The position numbers and the translations under genes were made by a program. 34,411 bases of DNA from Alphaproteobacteria bacterium (GTDB lineage: Bacteria > Pseudomonadota > Alphaproteobacteria > Micropepsales > Micropepsaceae). The stretch covers positions 1 through 34,411 of the forward strand of contig JAJPIX010000046.1 in the NCBI GenBank assembly GCA_021324545.1, given 5' to 3'. Of this stretch, positions 1-8,115 are shown one piece after another (position 1 is the first letter of the stretch; each line of letters begins with the position of its first letter). The notes beneath the pieces were generated by a model that was not told where the DNA came from, did not search any database, and worked only from the letters and a program-made list of their open reading frames with translations.

Positions 1-52
1 CGGCGAGAAGCGACTCCAGCGGCGTGGGCTTCCCGCGCGCGGCAGCGCTCAT
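1..52 (-). CDS. 5' end of an unidentified CDS, translationally coupled to the acyl-CoA dehydrogenase
   Basis: Only the first 17 codons lie in the window (MSAAARGKPTPLESLLA); the rest lies beyond base 1. Its ATG (complement of 50-52) overlaps the TGA of the upstream acyl-CoA dehydrogenase as ATGA, so the two are almost certainly co-transcribed and translationally coupled. The fragment is too short to assign. A CaiB/BaiF-type CoA-transferase is a common partner in this position in alphaproteobacteria, but that is only a guess from context. Confidence 0.5.
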   Translation of the reverse strand, partial: MSAAARGKPTPLESLLA

Positions 53-1197
53 TCGTCGCCGCGCAGAAGGCTGCGCGCAATGACGAGCTGCTGGATTTGC
101 GAGGTGCCCTCATAGATGCGAAAGATGCGCACGTCGCGATAGAAACGCTCGATGCCGTAATCGGCCACATAGCCCGCGCCGCCGAAAATCTGCACCGCGC
201 GGTCGGCCACACGGCCCACCATCTCCGATGCAAAATATTTCGACGCGGCGGCCTCCGCGGTGACGTTTTCGCCGGCGTCGCGCTTGCGGGCGGCATCCAG
301 AACCATGCAGCGCGCGGCATAGGCCTCGGTCCTGGAATCGGCCAGCATGGCCTGGATGAGCTGGAACTCGCCGATCTTCTGGCCGAACTGCTCGCGTTCG
401 CGCGCGTACCTGACACATTCGCGGATCAGCCGTTCGGCCACGCCCACGCAGACCGCCGAAATGTGAAGCCTGCCGCGGTCGAGCACGCGCATGGCGACCT
501 TGAAGCCCTCCCCTTCCGCGCCCAGCCTGAGCCGCGCCGGCACGCGCGCGTTTTCAAAAATGACGTCGCAGATGTGGGCGCCCTGCTGCCCCATCTTGCG
601 TTCGGGCTTGCCGATCGAAATGCCTTTTGTCGTTGCCGGCACAATGAAGGCGGAAATGCCGGAAGCGCCCTTCCGCGACGGATCGGTGCGCGCCATCAGC
701 GTGAACATGCCCGCGCGGTTGGCATTGGTGATGAAGCGTTTGGTGCCGTTGACGACGTAATCGTCGCCGTCGCGGATGGCGGTGGTGCGGACCGATGCCG
801 CATCCGAACCGGCATTGGGCTCCGTGAGGGCGAAGCTTGCGATCACTTCGCCGCTCGCGAGCCTGGGCAGCCACTCGCGCTTCTGTTCTTCGGTCCCGAA
901 CATCACCACGCCCTGCGAACCGATGCCGACATTCGTGCCGATCACCGAGCGGAACGCGGGCGACGTTTGCCCCAGCTCGAAGGCGACGAGAACCTCTTCT
1001 TCCATCGAAAGGCCGAGCCCGCCGTAGGCTTCGGGAATCGAAAGGCCGAACAGGCCCAGGCTGCGCATCCCCGCGATCACATCGCCGGGCACGCTATCAT
1101 CCTCCGCGATCCTGGCTTCGAGCGGCACGCAGGTTTCGCGCACAAAGCGGCGCACCTGTTCGATCAGTTGTGCGCGGGTGTCGGCATCGAGCGCCAT
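49..1197 (-). CDS. acyl-CoA dehydrogenase (SCAD/MCAD-like, 382 aa)
   Basis: FAD-dependent acyl-CoA dehydrogenase that would catalyse the alpha-beta desaturation of an acyl-CoA in the cytoplasm and pass electrons to ETF. The full three-domain length is present. The FAD/substrate signature TEPNAGSD lies near residues 125-132, and the C-terminal IYEGTSQIQ carries the catalytic-base Glu at about residue 363, the position used by medium- and short-chain enzymes. The helix-G position used by isovaleryl-type enzymes is not Glu here. A GGAGAGG ribosome binding site sits just ahead of the ATG. The gene overlaps the next gene by four bases (ATGA). Substrate chain length cannot be told from sequence; glutaryl- or branched-chain acyl-CoA are alternatives. 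Confidence 0.93.
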   Translation of the reverse strand: MALDADTRAQLIEQVRRFVRETCVPLEARIAEDDSVPGDVIAGMRSLGLFGLSIPEAYGGLGLSMEEEVLVAFELGQTSPAFRSVIGTNVGIGSQGVVMFGTEEQKREWLPRLASGEVIASFALTEPNAGSDAASVRTTAIRDGDDYVVNGTKRFITNANRAGMFTLMARTDPSRKGASGISAFIVPATTKGISIGKPERKMGQQGAHICDVIFENARVPARLRLGAEGEGFKVAMRVLDRGRLHISAVCVGVAERLIRECVRYAREREQFGQKIGEFQLIQAMLADSRTEAYAARCMVLDAARKRDAGENVTAEAAASKYFASEMVGRVADRAVQIFGGAGYVADYGIERFYRDVRIFRIYEGTSQIQQLVIARSLLRGDE

Positions 1198-1256
1198 CGG
1201 CCTCTCCGGAAACGGAGCGGCAGATATAAAGCGCAGGCCGATGGGCCGCCAGCCTT

Positions 1257-1772
1257 CTAATGCAGGCCGTTGAAATGACGCGCGTAGACGGCGCCGATCA
1301 GGACGTGATCGACGGTCCTGTCGTCCGGGCCGAGCGGCAGGAGGACGGATTCGTGAAAGAAGGAATGCTTGTCGGCCTGGCGCTCATACCAGCCGCGATA
1401 GGCACGCGGCCGGCGGTTCTTGCAAATGTCGCCATAGAGCCTGGCGAGGGCCGAGCCGTAACCGGGCAGGACCAGATCGATCTGGCGCGTGGTCATGCCG
1501 TGAAATGTGGCGCCCTGCGCCTGCACGATGGCATCGCCCACCAGCCGAATCTGGAATTCCTCGCCGCCGTCGAGCACGCGCACGAGCGCGATGTTGCGCA
1601 GAAGCTCGGGCATCCTGCGCGGCGTGATATCCTCGCGGCGCGGAAAGGACCGTGAACCGCGGAGCTGTTGCCAGAGCTCGTAAACGCGGCGCACGACCGG
1701 ATTCTGGATGTCGTGCAACTCGATCTGCTGCCCGTTGGACGATGTTGGCGCTGTATGGGCTTGGGCGGGCAT
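1257..1772 (-). CDS. PAS domain protein of the PF07310 type (171 aa)
   Basis: A stand-alone PAS-like sensory domain of the alphaproteobacterial PF07310 type. The conserved pattern is visible: an N-terminal LWQQLRG helix, the segment PRREDITPRRMPELLRNI, a DGGEEFQIRLVGDAI strand region with G and D, and a C-terminal strand ending in HVLIGAVYARHF. No output domain is attached, so it probably acts by protein contact; its ligand is unknown. I chose the ATG at 1772, which has GGATAGG upstream, over an in-frame TTG at 1811. That leaves about 75 bases of shared upstream region with the divergent flavin oxidoreductase gene. Confidence 0.8.
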   Translation of the reverse strand: MPAQAHTAPTSSNGQQIELHDIQNPVVRRVYELWQQLRGSRSFPRREDITPRRMPELLRNIALVRVLDGGEEFQIRLVGDAIVQAQGATFHGMTTRQIDLVLPGYGSALARLYGDICKNRRPRAYRGWYERQADKHSFFHESVLLPLGPDDRTVDHVLIGAVYARHFNGLH

Positions 1773-1847
1773 CGGCCTATCCGCTGAGACGGCGCGATCA
1801 TTGGCAGCCAATGGTTAAGGCGATGCAAATGTGAATAGATTGCGTCC

Positions 1848-2867
1848 ATGAGGCTTTCGGTTCTGGATCAATCGCCCATACGCGAGGGCGGCACGGCGGC
1901 GGACGCCATTGGCGAGACAATCATGCTCGCCAGGGCGGCGGAGCGGCTTGGCTATCACCGCTATTGGGTGGCGGAACATCACAACACCAAATCATTTGCG
2001 GGGTCCGCACCCGAAATCCTGGTTGCACGGCTTGCCGCCGAAACCCGCAAGATCCGCATTGGAACAGGCGGGGTGATGTTGCCGCATTACAGTCCGTTGA
2101 AAGTGGCCGAACAGTTCCGGGTGCTGGAAACGCTGGCCCCCGGGCGCATCGACCTGGGCCTTGGCCGCGCACCGGGCACCGACCAGCGTACCTCCCAGGC
2201 CCTTCAGGCCGGACCGCAGGCCTGGAGCATCGAGGCCTACCCCAGCCAGATCGTGCTGTTGCGCCAGTTTCTCGACGATGCGGCCGATGGGCCCCCGATT
2301 TCTGGCGATCATCCCTTTCGCGGCGTGCACGCCATGCCGCGCGGCGAAGGCCGGCCGGAGATCTGGCTGCTCGGTTCCGGCGTGCACAGCGCAATCTATG
2401 CCGCCGAACTGGGCCTGCCCTACAGCCACGCGCATTTCATCAATACCGAAGGCAGCGAAGAGGCCTGCGCCGCCTATCGCGAACGGTTCAAGCCGAGCAG
2501 CTGGTGCGCGCAGCCTGTGGTCTCGCTGGGAGTGGCGGCGCTGGCGGCGGACACGGAAGAGGAAGCCAGGCGGCTTTCGGCCACGCGCGACCTGTGGGTG
2601 GTGCGGCTGATGACCGGCCGCTTTTCCGCCTTTCCATCGCCCGAAGAGGCGCTTTCCTGTTCCTATGACGAGCGCGAGCAGGCAATCCTGCGCGCGGCGC
2701 GCACGCGCTCGACGGTTGGAACGCCGCAACAGGTTCACGGGCGGCTTCTGGAACTCGCGCAGCGGCATGGCGCCGAAGAGCTTGTGGTGGTGACGATCAC
2801 CTATGACTTCGAGCCGCGGCTCAGGTCCTACGAATTGCTGGCGAAGGAATTCGGGCTGGCCGGTTAG
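1848..2867 (+). CDS. LLM-class flavin-dependent oxidoreductase (luciferase-like, 339 aa)
   Basis: A bacterial-luciferase-like TIM-barrel enzyme that uses reduced flavin (FMN or F420 type) to oxidise an unknown substrate. The start MRLSVLDQSP, the segment YHRYWVAEHHN (residues about 36-46), the RIRIGTGGVMLPHYSPLKVAEQF block and LGLGRAPGTD around residue 105 are hallmarks of the MsnO8/YhbW-like subgroup. Length is typical. It is divergent from the PAS gene and its TAG overlaps the TAA of the convergent CPBP protease gene, so no separate terminator can lie between them. Without a cofactor assay the choice between monooxygenase and oxidoreductase remains open. Confidence 0.9.
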   Translation: MRLSVLDQSPIREGGTAADAIGETIMLARAAERLGYHRYWVAEHHNTKSFAGSAPEILVARLAAETRKIRIGTGGVMLPHYSPLKVAEQFRVLETLAPGRIDLGLGRAPGTDQRTSQALQAGPQAWSIEAYPSQIVLLRQFLDDAADGPPISGDHPFRGVHAMPRGEGRPEIWLLGSGVHSAIYAAELGLPYSHAHFINTEGSEEACAAYRERFKPSSWCAQPVVSLGVAALAADTEEEARRLSATRDLWVVRLMTGRFSAFPSPEEALSCSYDEREQAILRAARTRSTVGTPQQVHGRLLELAQRHGAEELVVVTITYDFEPRLRSYELLAKEFGLAG

Positions 2868-3625
2868 AAAAACAGAAGCCAGCCGAAGAGCAGCACATAC
2901 TCGACAACATTGCTGACGTTGTGGCCCACGATGGGCGCCACGATGCTTTTCGATTTCTCCAGCCAGTAGGCATAGAGCACGCCCAGCGCGAAGGCGTAGA
3001 ACTGCTGGCCCAGGGCTTGCGGCCATGCCCGGAGTTGGAAATTCGTGGCGTGCAGGAGCGCGAAGATGACGGCCACGACAATGCCCGCCCAATTCATGTT
3101 GAACCGGCCGATGCGCAGCTTTCCGGGCATGGTGGCGGCGAGATACGTCACCAGCAGGGCGCGGATCGGTATCTCCTCCGTGGGACCGACATAGACCCCT
3201 TCGAGGAAAAGCCAGCCCCAGATGTTTCCCGGCGTCAGCGGGAATCCGGGATCGGGCCTGGTGTGCGCCAGCAGATGCGGCGCGTAATCCACCACCGTCA
3301 TCAGGACGCCGAAGAACACGCCCCACAGAACCGCCGGCCGGATATAGGTCTTTTCGCGCGGCAAATGCAGGCCGTAATCGGCCGGCACAAAAAATCGCAT
3401 CACCGCAATTGCGATGAGGCCGAGCGCGAGCTGAAAGGCATGATGGATGTAGAGCCACGGCAGCGTCGGGCCCATTGGCGATGGGGTATGGAAGTAGATG
3501 CTGCAGTAATAGGCGGCGTAGGCGGCCCCATAGGGGATGGCATATCCCAGCGCCGCAGTGACAATCAGGGGAACGACCTTCAGACGGAAAGGCCGCGGGT
3601 CGCCGGCAGCCAGCATCGTGCTCAT
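2864..3625 (-). CDS. CPBP family intramembrane glutamic endopeptidase (253 aa)
   Basis: A multi-pass inner-membrane protein of the CPBP/CAAX-protease (Abi, PF02517) family. All three family motifs are visible: EEIPIR (Glu150, Glu151, Arg155; EExxxR), FALLH (Phe188 to His192; FxxxH) and GHNVSN (His235/Asn236 to Asn239). About six to seven hydrophobic segments are present, the last ending at the C-terminus. I placed the start at the ATG at 3625, nine bases after the stop of the AraC gene; longer in-frame extensions run into that gene. It probably forms an operon with the AraC regulator. Substrate unknown; some relatives give bacteriocin self-immunity or process prenylated proteins. Confidence 0.85.
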   Translation of the reverse strand: MSTMLAAGDPRPFRLKVVPLIVTAALGYAIPYGAAYAAYYCSIYFHTPSPMGPTLPWLYIHHAFQLALGLIAIAVMRFFVPADYGLHLPREKTYIRPAVLWGVFFGVLMTVVDYAPHLLAHTRPDPGFPLTPGNIWGWLFLEGVYVGPTEEIPIRALLVTYLAATMPGKLRIGRFNMNWAGIVVAVIFALLHATNFQLRAWPQALGQQFYAFALGVLYAYWLEKSKSIVAPIVGHNVSNVVEYVLLFGWLLFF

Positions 3626-3633
3626 CGGCCCAT

Positions 3634-4323
3634 TCAACCGGCCTGCGCACGCTCCGTCTTGAACGGAATTGACCTGCGCCACCGGGCCGGCGGCGCGCCC
3701 GTGAGCAGGCGGACGGCGCGGGTCATGTGTGCCTGATCGGCGAAGCCCGTTTCCGCTGCAACCGCCGCAAGCGGCAATGAGGTTTCGACAATCCGGAGAT
3801 AGGCGCGGCGCGCGCGGGCTTCTGCACGGAACGCAGCCGGTGTCATTTCGAAGACCTTGCGGAATCCGCGAGAAACCGTCTCCTCCGCCAGTCCGTGCTG
3901 CGAAGCCCACTCGTCCAGCCGCCGGTTGGGTTCGTCCGCAAGATCGGCGGCCAGACGATCCGGCCAATCCGCCGGCCCGTTTTCATATTCGTGGAGCTGT
4001 GCGCAAAGCATTTCACAGGCCGCTGCCGGATCGCGTTCGGCGGCCCGGGCGATTTCATCGGCGTTTGACACGCTGGCGATACCGAACGGGACGCGGATGC
4101 GCGCGGACAACGGGAAATTCACGATTTCCGCCCCTTGCCGGGCAAAGCGGTCCAGATGCGCGTCGAAAGCGTCGTGGAGCAGCACATTGCCTGCGCCGGC
4201 CCGGAGCCTGCCCTTGCTGCCGCACTCCTCATAGGCGCCGCGCAACACCAGCGCCGCATAACCCTGCGCATGGCGATGGCGAGGCACAAAGGCACCGCCC
4301 TGCCATGTTTCACAGATCTTCAT
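3634..4323 (-). CDS. AraC family transcriptional regulator (229 aa)
   Basis: One-component regulator. The N-terminal half (about residues 10-100, with PRHRHAQGYAALVLRG and ending ...VNFPL) looks like a small cupin-type sensor domain. The C-terminal half (about 135-220) has the two helix-turn-helix units of the AraC/XylS DNA-binding domain, including LDEWASQHGLAEETVSRGFRKVF and LAAVAAETGFADQAHMTRAV. It sits nine bases upstream of the CPBP protease gene on the same strand and is divergent from the acyltransferase gene; either is a plausible target. The effector cannot be told from sequence. Confidence 0.87.
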   Translation of the reverse strand: MKICETWQGGAFVPRHRHAQGYAALVLRGAYEECGSKGRLRAGAGNVLLHDAFDAHLDRFARQGAEIVNFPLSARIRVPFGIASVSNADEIARAAERDPAAACEMLCAQLHEYENGPADWPDRLAADLADEPNRRLDEWASQHGLAEETVSRGFRKVFEMTPAAFRAEARARRAYLRIVETSLPLAAVAAETGFADQAHMTRAVRLLTGAPPARWRRSIPFKTERAQAG

Positions 4324-4478
4324 GGTCCCTTGAGCCCCCTCACGATACCGGAAATATGCCTGTTCCGGCCGCCGTCAAGGAGCCTGCCGCGCCTTCCAGG
4401 AGCGCCGCGCGCGCAAGGCGCGTGACATTGGCGGCTTGCCGCGACAGTCTGGCAGCGCGGGGGATTCGCGGACGCATC

Positions 4479-5642
4479 ATGACCGCCGGGAGAAAGACGG
4501 GGCAAATCCGCGCGCTGATGGGCGCGCGCGCGCTGCCGCCATTGTTGCTTGTTCTCTACCACTACCACGAAGGGCACGGCTATCAGCATTGGCGGCTGTT
4601 CGATGTGTTCATCGCCAAGGGCTATCTCTGGGTTGAATTCTTTTTCGCGCTTTCCGGATTCATTCTGGTGCATGTCTATGGCCCGAGGCTTTCCGCATTG
4701 TGGACGCGCGCCGGCTGGCTGGAGTTCCTGAAAACGCGCCTGGCGCGGCTTTATCCGCTGCATCTGGCGACGCTGCTCATCATGCTCGGCATGATGATTG
4801 TGGCGAACGCGTTTGCGTCCTGGGGCGGCTACTATTCGTTCTACAACAACCCGGCTTATCACCCCTACGCCACGTTCTGGAGTTTCATCGCCAATCTGTT
4901 CCTGGTGCAGGCCTGGCATCTGTTTCCCAGGCTTTCGTGGAACGGCGTTTCCTGGTTTGTGAGCGTGGAATTTTTCCTGTGCCTGATCTTTCCGATCTAC
5001 CTCTGGATCGCATCGGGGCGCGCTTGGCGGGCGATCCTTCTGTTCGCGGCCGGTTTCGCGACACTCTATTTTCTTGCGCTCACGTCCCATCACGGGCTCG
5101 ACATCACTTTCGATTTCGGCATCGTTCGCGGCATGGCCGATTTTGCCGTCGGCGTGGGGCTTGCGATGCTCTATCGGAGCTTGCGCGTGCGCGGCGCGGA
5201 CGACTGGCCGGATGTGTATTTCACCGCGGCGCAAATCGTTGTGACGGCGCTCTTTCTTTATGCCGTTTACAACACGGGCTGGTCGCACCGCGTGGCGGAT
5301 TTCTGGATCGTGCCGCCGCTCCTGCTGCTGATCCTGACGGTTGCATTCGACAAGGGTTTGCTGGCGCACGGCCTTCAGACGAGGCCGTTGATGGCCCTGG
5401 GCGAATGGTCGTTTGCGATCTATATGGGCCAGACCACCTGGCTGCAGATGCTGCACATTCTGGAATTGCGCGCCTATCCCAGCCCTGCGCCGCAGTGGGA
5501 GCATGCCATTCACCTGATCGAGCCCGCAGCGCTTGTTATTGTGTGCACGGCATGGGGCTGGCTGCTTTACCGGTTCATCGAACACCCGGCCAATGCATGG
5601 CTGCGCCAGCGGATTTCAAAGCGGCGGCCGGTATCTGCCTGA
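4479..5642 (+). CDS. acyltransferase family 3 membrane protein (OafA/YrhL-like, 387 aa)
   Basis: Integral-membrane O-acyltransferase of the acyltransferase_3 family (PF01757), which moves acetyl or other acyl groups to sugars of surface polysaccharides or to other exported molecules. Near the start, IRALMGARALPPLLLVLYHYH carries the family's Arg-to-His spacing; it is followed by a hydrophobic FFALSGFILVHVYG and then KTRLARLYPLHLAT (the RxxRLxPxH-like motif). About ten hydrophobic helices follow, ending in an AWGWLLYRFIEHPANAWL tail typical of the family. The frame stays open far upstream, but that stretch is antisense to the AraC gene and lacks family similarity, so the ATG at 4479 was chosen; its ribosome binding site is weak. 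Confidence 0.85.
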   Translation: MTAGRKTGQIRALMGARALPPLLLVLYHYHEGHGYQHWRLFDVFIAKGYLWVEFFFALSGFILVHVYGPRLSALWTRAGWLEFLKTRLARLYPLHLATLLIMLGMMIVANAFASWGGYYSFYNNPAYHPYATFWSFIANLFLVQAWHLFPRLSWNGVSWFVSVEFFLCLIFPIYLWIASGRAWRAILLFAAGFATLYFLALTSHHGLDITFDFGIVRGMADFAVGVGLAMLYRSLRVRGADDWPDVYFTAAQIVVTALFLYAVYNTGWSHRVADFWIVPPLLLLILTVAFDKGLLAHGLQTRPLMALGEWSFAIYMGQTTWLQMLHILELRAYPSPAPQWEHAIHLIEPAALVIVCTAWGWLLYRFIEHPANAWLRQRISKRRPVSA

Positions 5643-5659
5643 CCGGGGGATTGCCAGAG

Positions 5660-5685
5660 GGCTTTCGGAGATTTAAGCGAAAGCC
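5660..5685. promoter_or_regulatory. inverted repeat/hairpin ahead of the SDR gene
   Basis: Two perfect 8-base arms, GGCTTTCG (5660-5667) and CGAAAGCC (5678-5685), flank a 10-base loop, 22 bases before the SDR start codon. The loop begins GAGATTT, and GGAGATTT recurs directly at the SDR ribosome binding site (5696-5703). It could be a weak terminator for the acyltransferase transcript (no T-tract), an operator, or a translational control hairpin. Sequence does not decide. Confidence 0.4.
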
Positions 5686-5706
5686 ACCGAAATCCGGAGA
5701 TTTGCC

Positions 5707-6618
5707 ATGCCCATTCGCTTCGACAACAAGGTCGTCATTGTCACGGGTGCGGGCGGCGGCCTGGGCCGTTGCCATGCGCTGGAATTCGCCAGGCGCGGCG
5801 CGAAGGTCGTCGTGAACGATCTGGGCGGCGCGGTGGATGGCACCGGCGGTTCTTCCGAAGCGGCCAAAAAGGTGGTCGAGGAGATCAAGGCCGCCGGCGG
5901 CACGGCGATTGCCAACGGCGCGTCGGTGACCGACGACGCCGGCGTCGCGCACCTGATCAAGGAAACGATGGATACGTTCGGCCGCATCGATGTGATCATC
6001 GCCAACGCCGGCGTGTTGCGCGACAAGAGCTTCTCCAAGATGGAGATGAAGGATTTCGAATTTGTCGTGAACGTGCACCTGATGGGATCGGTGAAGCCCA
6101 TCAAGGCGGCCTGGCAGATCATGAAGGACCAGCAATACGGCCGCATCGTGGTGACGACATCCTCGACCGGCCTTTACGGCAATTTCGGGCAGACCAATTA
6201 CGGCGCGGCGAAGCTGGGGCTTGTCGGATTCATGAACACGCTGAAGCTGGAAGGCGCCAAGGACAACATCAAGGTCAACGCCATCTGCCCGGTGGCGGCC
6301 ACGCGCATGACCGAAAACCTGATGCCGCCGCAGGTTCTGGAGCAGCTGAAGCCGGAATATGTGACGCCGGGCGTGGTGTTTCTGGCGAGCGAGGACGCCC
6401 CCACCGGCTTCATCCTTTCGGCCGGCGCCGGGGTGTTTTCCGCCGCCCAGATCGTGGAAAGCACGGGCATGAATCTGGGCCACGGCGCGGACGCCGACAC
6501 CGTGGCGGCGAACTTCGCCAGGATTTCCGATTTCACCGGGGCCAAGCATTTCACCATGGGCAACGAGCACGGCGCGCACATCTTCGAGCGCCTGCGCGAC
6601 AAGCCGGTGAAGCCGTAA
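5707..6618 (+). CDS. SDR family oxidoreductase, peroxisomal multifunctional-enzyme type 2-like (303 aa)
   Basis: NAD(P)-dependent short-chain dehydrogenase. The cofactor-binding TGAGGGLG is at residues 13-20, the NDLGG motif at 37-41 and NAG at 100-102. The catalytic Ser152/153, Tyr165 and Lys169 lie in TTSSTGLYGNFGQTNYGAAK. The NDLGG motif together with the long C-terminal extension after the Rossmann fold is typical of the 3-hydroxyacyl-CoA dehydrogenase module of multifunctional enzyme type 2, so a beta-oxidation step on bulky or branched acyl-CoA is likely. This fits the acyl-CoA dehydrogenase-rich neighbourhood. A CCGGAGA ribosome binding site precedes the ATG. Confidence 0.9.
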   Translation: MPIRFDNKVVIVTGAGGGLGRCHALEFARRGAKVVVNDLGGAVDGTGGSSEAAKKVVEEIKAAGGTAIANGASVTDDAGVAHLIKETMDTFGRIDVIIANAGVLRDKSFSKMEMKDFEFVVNVHLMGSVKPIKAAWQIMKDQQYGRIVVTTSSTGLYGNFGQTNYGAAKLGLVGFMNTLKLEGAKDNIKVNAICPVAATRMTENLMPPQVLEQLKPEYVTPGVVFLASEDAPTGFILSAGAGVFSAAQIVESTGMNLGHGADADTVAANFARISDFTGAKHFTMGNEHGAHIFERLRDKPVKP

Positions 6619-6630
6619 GCCCGTGGCGCG

Positions 6631-6646
6631 TTAAGCAGCGGTAAAC
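6631..6646 (+). promoter_or_regulatory. candidate CtrA box upstream of the first histidine kinase
   Basis: TTAA, seven bases, then TAAAC: eight of nine positions match the CtrA consensus TTAA-N7-TTAAC. It lies 30 bases ahead of the kinase ATG in a 57-base gap. A single mismatch in a short motif can arise by chance; support comes from similar boxes at 24650 and 27951. Confidence 0.35.
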
Positions 6647-6675
6647 GCGGCGGTTTCAAGGGCTCCTTAACAGAA

Positions 6676-8115
6676 ATGCCCGAATATCGCGCGATGTTCG
6701 GGCCGCCTGCCGCCGGGTTGTTGCCGCCGCCTGCGCGCGATCGCGAAGGCAAGCTGGCGCTCGACCAGCTGGCGCTGGCGCTGAAAAACCTGCGTCCCAA
6801 CCACTGGCTGATGCCGGTGTTCGCATTGATCCTGTGCGCGATGTACCGCCAGTGGATCCCGCTTTACCAGCTGGCGGGCTGGTTTGCGGCGGTTTCGCTC
6901 AGCGTGCTTCCGCTCGCCATCGTGTCCCATCTGTTTCTGCGCCGCGAACAGGCGCCGGCCGAGGCGCACAAATGGATCGTCCTCGCGACCGCCGCCTACA
7001 GCGTCTTCGCGGCGACCTGGGCGGCGATGGGCATTTTTCTGTGGGCGCCGCACAGCGATCTCAATCACCTGCTCATCATCATGATTCTGGCCTGCACGAT
7101 TGCCGGCAACATGGCGCTGGTCGGCGCCTGCGGGCCGCTGGTCACCGCATGCTTTGCGATTTACGGCCTGGGAATCATCTTCACGCCGCTCCGCGAGGGC
7201 GGGATCATCTACAACGGCATCTCGCTGATGGCGTTCTTCTTCATCGGCTATCTCATCTACATGGCGCGCCAGATCCACCTGACGGCCCGCGACATGTTCC
7301 TGCTCAGGGAAGACAAGAACGATCTCATCGCCGCCCTTGCCAGATCAAAGACCGAATCCGACATCGCGCGGGAAAAGGCCGAGGCCGCCAGCCGCGCCAA
7401 ATCGGAATTCCTGGCCAACATGAGCCACGAACTGCGGACCCCGCTGAACGCCATTCTGGGCTTTTCCGAGATGATCCATTCGGAGATGTTCGACCTGAAA
7501 TCGAAAAAGCACGTGGAATATGCGCGCAACATTCACGATTCGGGACATCTGCTGCTCGCGCTCATCAACGACATTCTCGATCTCGCCAAAATCGAAGCCG
7601 GCGGGCTGATGCTGCACGAAAAGGAGCTGGACATCGGAACGCTGGTTTCGGATTGCGTGCGCCTGATCGGGGCCAAGGCGCATGCGGGCGGCCTTGCGTT
7701 GCATGTGCGGGTGGAAGCGGGGCTGCCTCCCGTGAAAGCCGATGAAAGGGCGCTGAAGCAGATTCTGCTAAACCTGCTTTCCAACGCCGTGAAGTTCACG
7801 GCGGCCGGCGGCGCCGTGACGGTTTTCGCGCGGGAGGACGCCCAGGGAAACCTGCTGCTGGGCGTGGCGGACACCGGCATCGGCATTGCGCCGGAGGACC
7901 AGGATCGCGTGTTCCAGAATTTCGGACAGGGCCGCCACGACGTGGTGACGTCCGACAAGGGCACGGGCCTTGGCCTGCCCATCGTGAAAGGGCTTGCCGA
8001 AGCCCATGGCGGACGCGTGATTCTGGAAAGTGCGCCCGGCGAAGGGACATGCGTGACCGTTCTGCTGCCGGCCGCGCGCATGGGCGCAAGGCCGCCGGCC
8101 CGCGCAGCATCCTGA
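6676..8115 (+). CDS. membrane-bound hybrid-less sensor histidine kinase, PleC/DivJ-like core (479 aa)
   Basis: Sensor kinase with about five to six hydrophobic segments between residues 42 and 197, then a coiled linker (about 205-240) and a kinase core. The H-box FLANMSHELRTPLN carries the phospho-accepting His251; the N-box has Asn370, the G1 box DTGIGI begins at about 399 and the G2 box GTGLGL at about 429. No receiver or PAS domain is attached and no response regulator is adjacent, so it is an orphan kinase. Its membrane region contains LWAPHSDLNH (123-131), which recurs in the kinase at 9039. The stop abuts the convergent enoyl-CoA hydratase-like gene with no gap. Confidence 0.9.
   Translation: MPEYRAMFGPPAAGLLPPPARDREGKLALDQLALALKNLRPNHWLMPVFALILCAMYRQWIPLYQLAGWFAAVSLSVLPLAIVSHLFLRREQAPAEAHKWIVLATAAYSVFAATWAAMGIFLWAPHSDLNHLLIIMILACTIAGNMALVGACGPLVTACFAIYGLGIIFTPLREGGIIYNGISLMAFFFIGYLIYMARQIHLTARDMFLLREDKNDLIAALARSKTESDIAREKAEAASRAKSEFLANMSHELRTPLNAILGFSEMIHSEMFDLKSKKHVEYARNIHDSGHLLLALINDILDLAKIEAGGLMLHEKELDIGTLVSDCVRLIGAKAHAGGLALHVRVEAGLPPVKADERALKQILLNLLSNAVKFTAAGGAVTVFAREDAQGNLLLGVADTGIGIAPEDQDRVFQNFGQGRHDVVTSDKGTGLGLPIVKGLAEAHGGRVILESAPGEGTCVTVLLPAARMGARPPARAAS

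Noticed and set aside
3729..4478. 250-codon upstream extension of the acyltransferase frame
   Set aside because: It is antisense to the AraC regulator and has Arg/Pro-rich composition; acyltransferase similarity starts only after the ATG at 4479.
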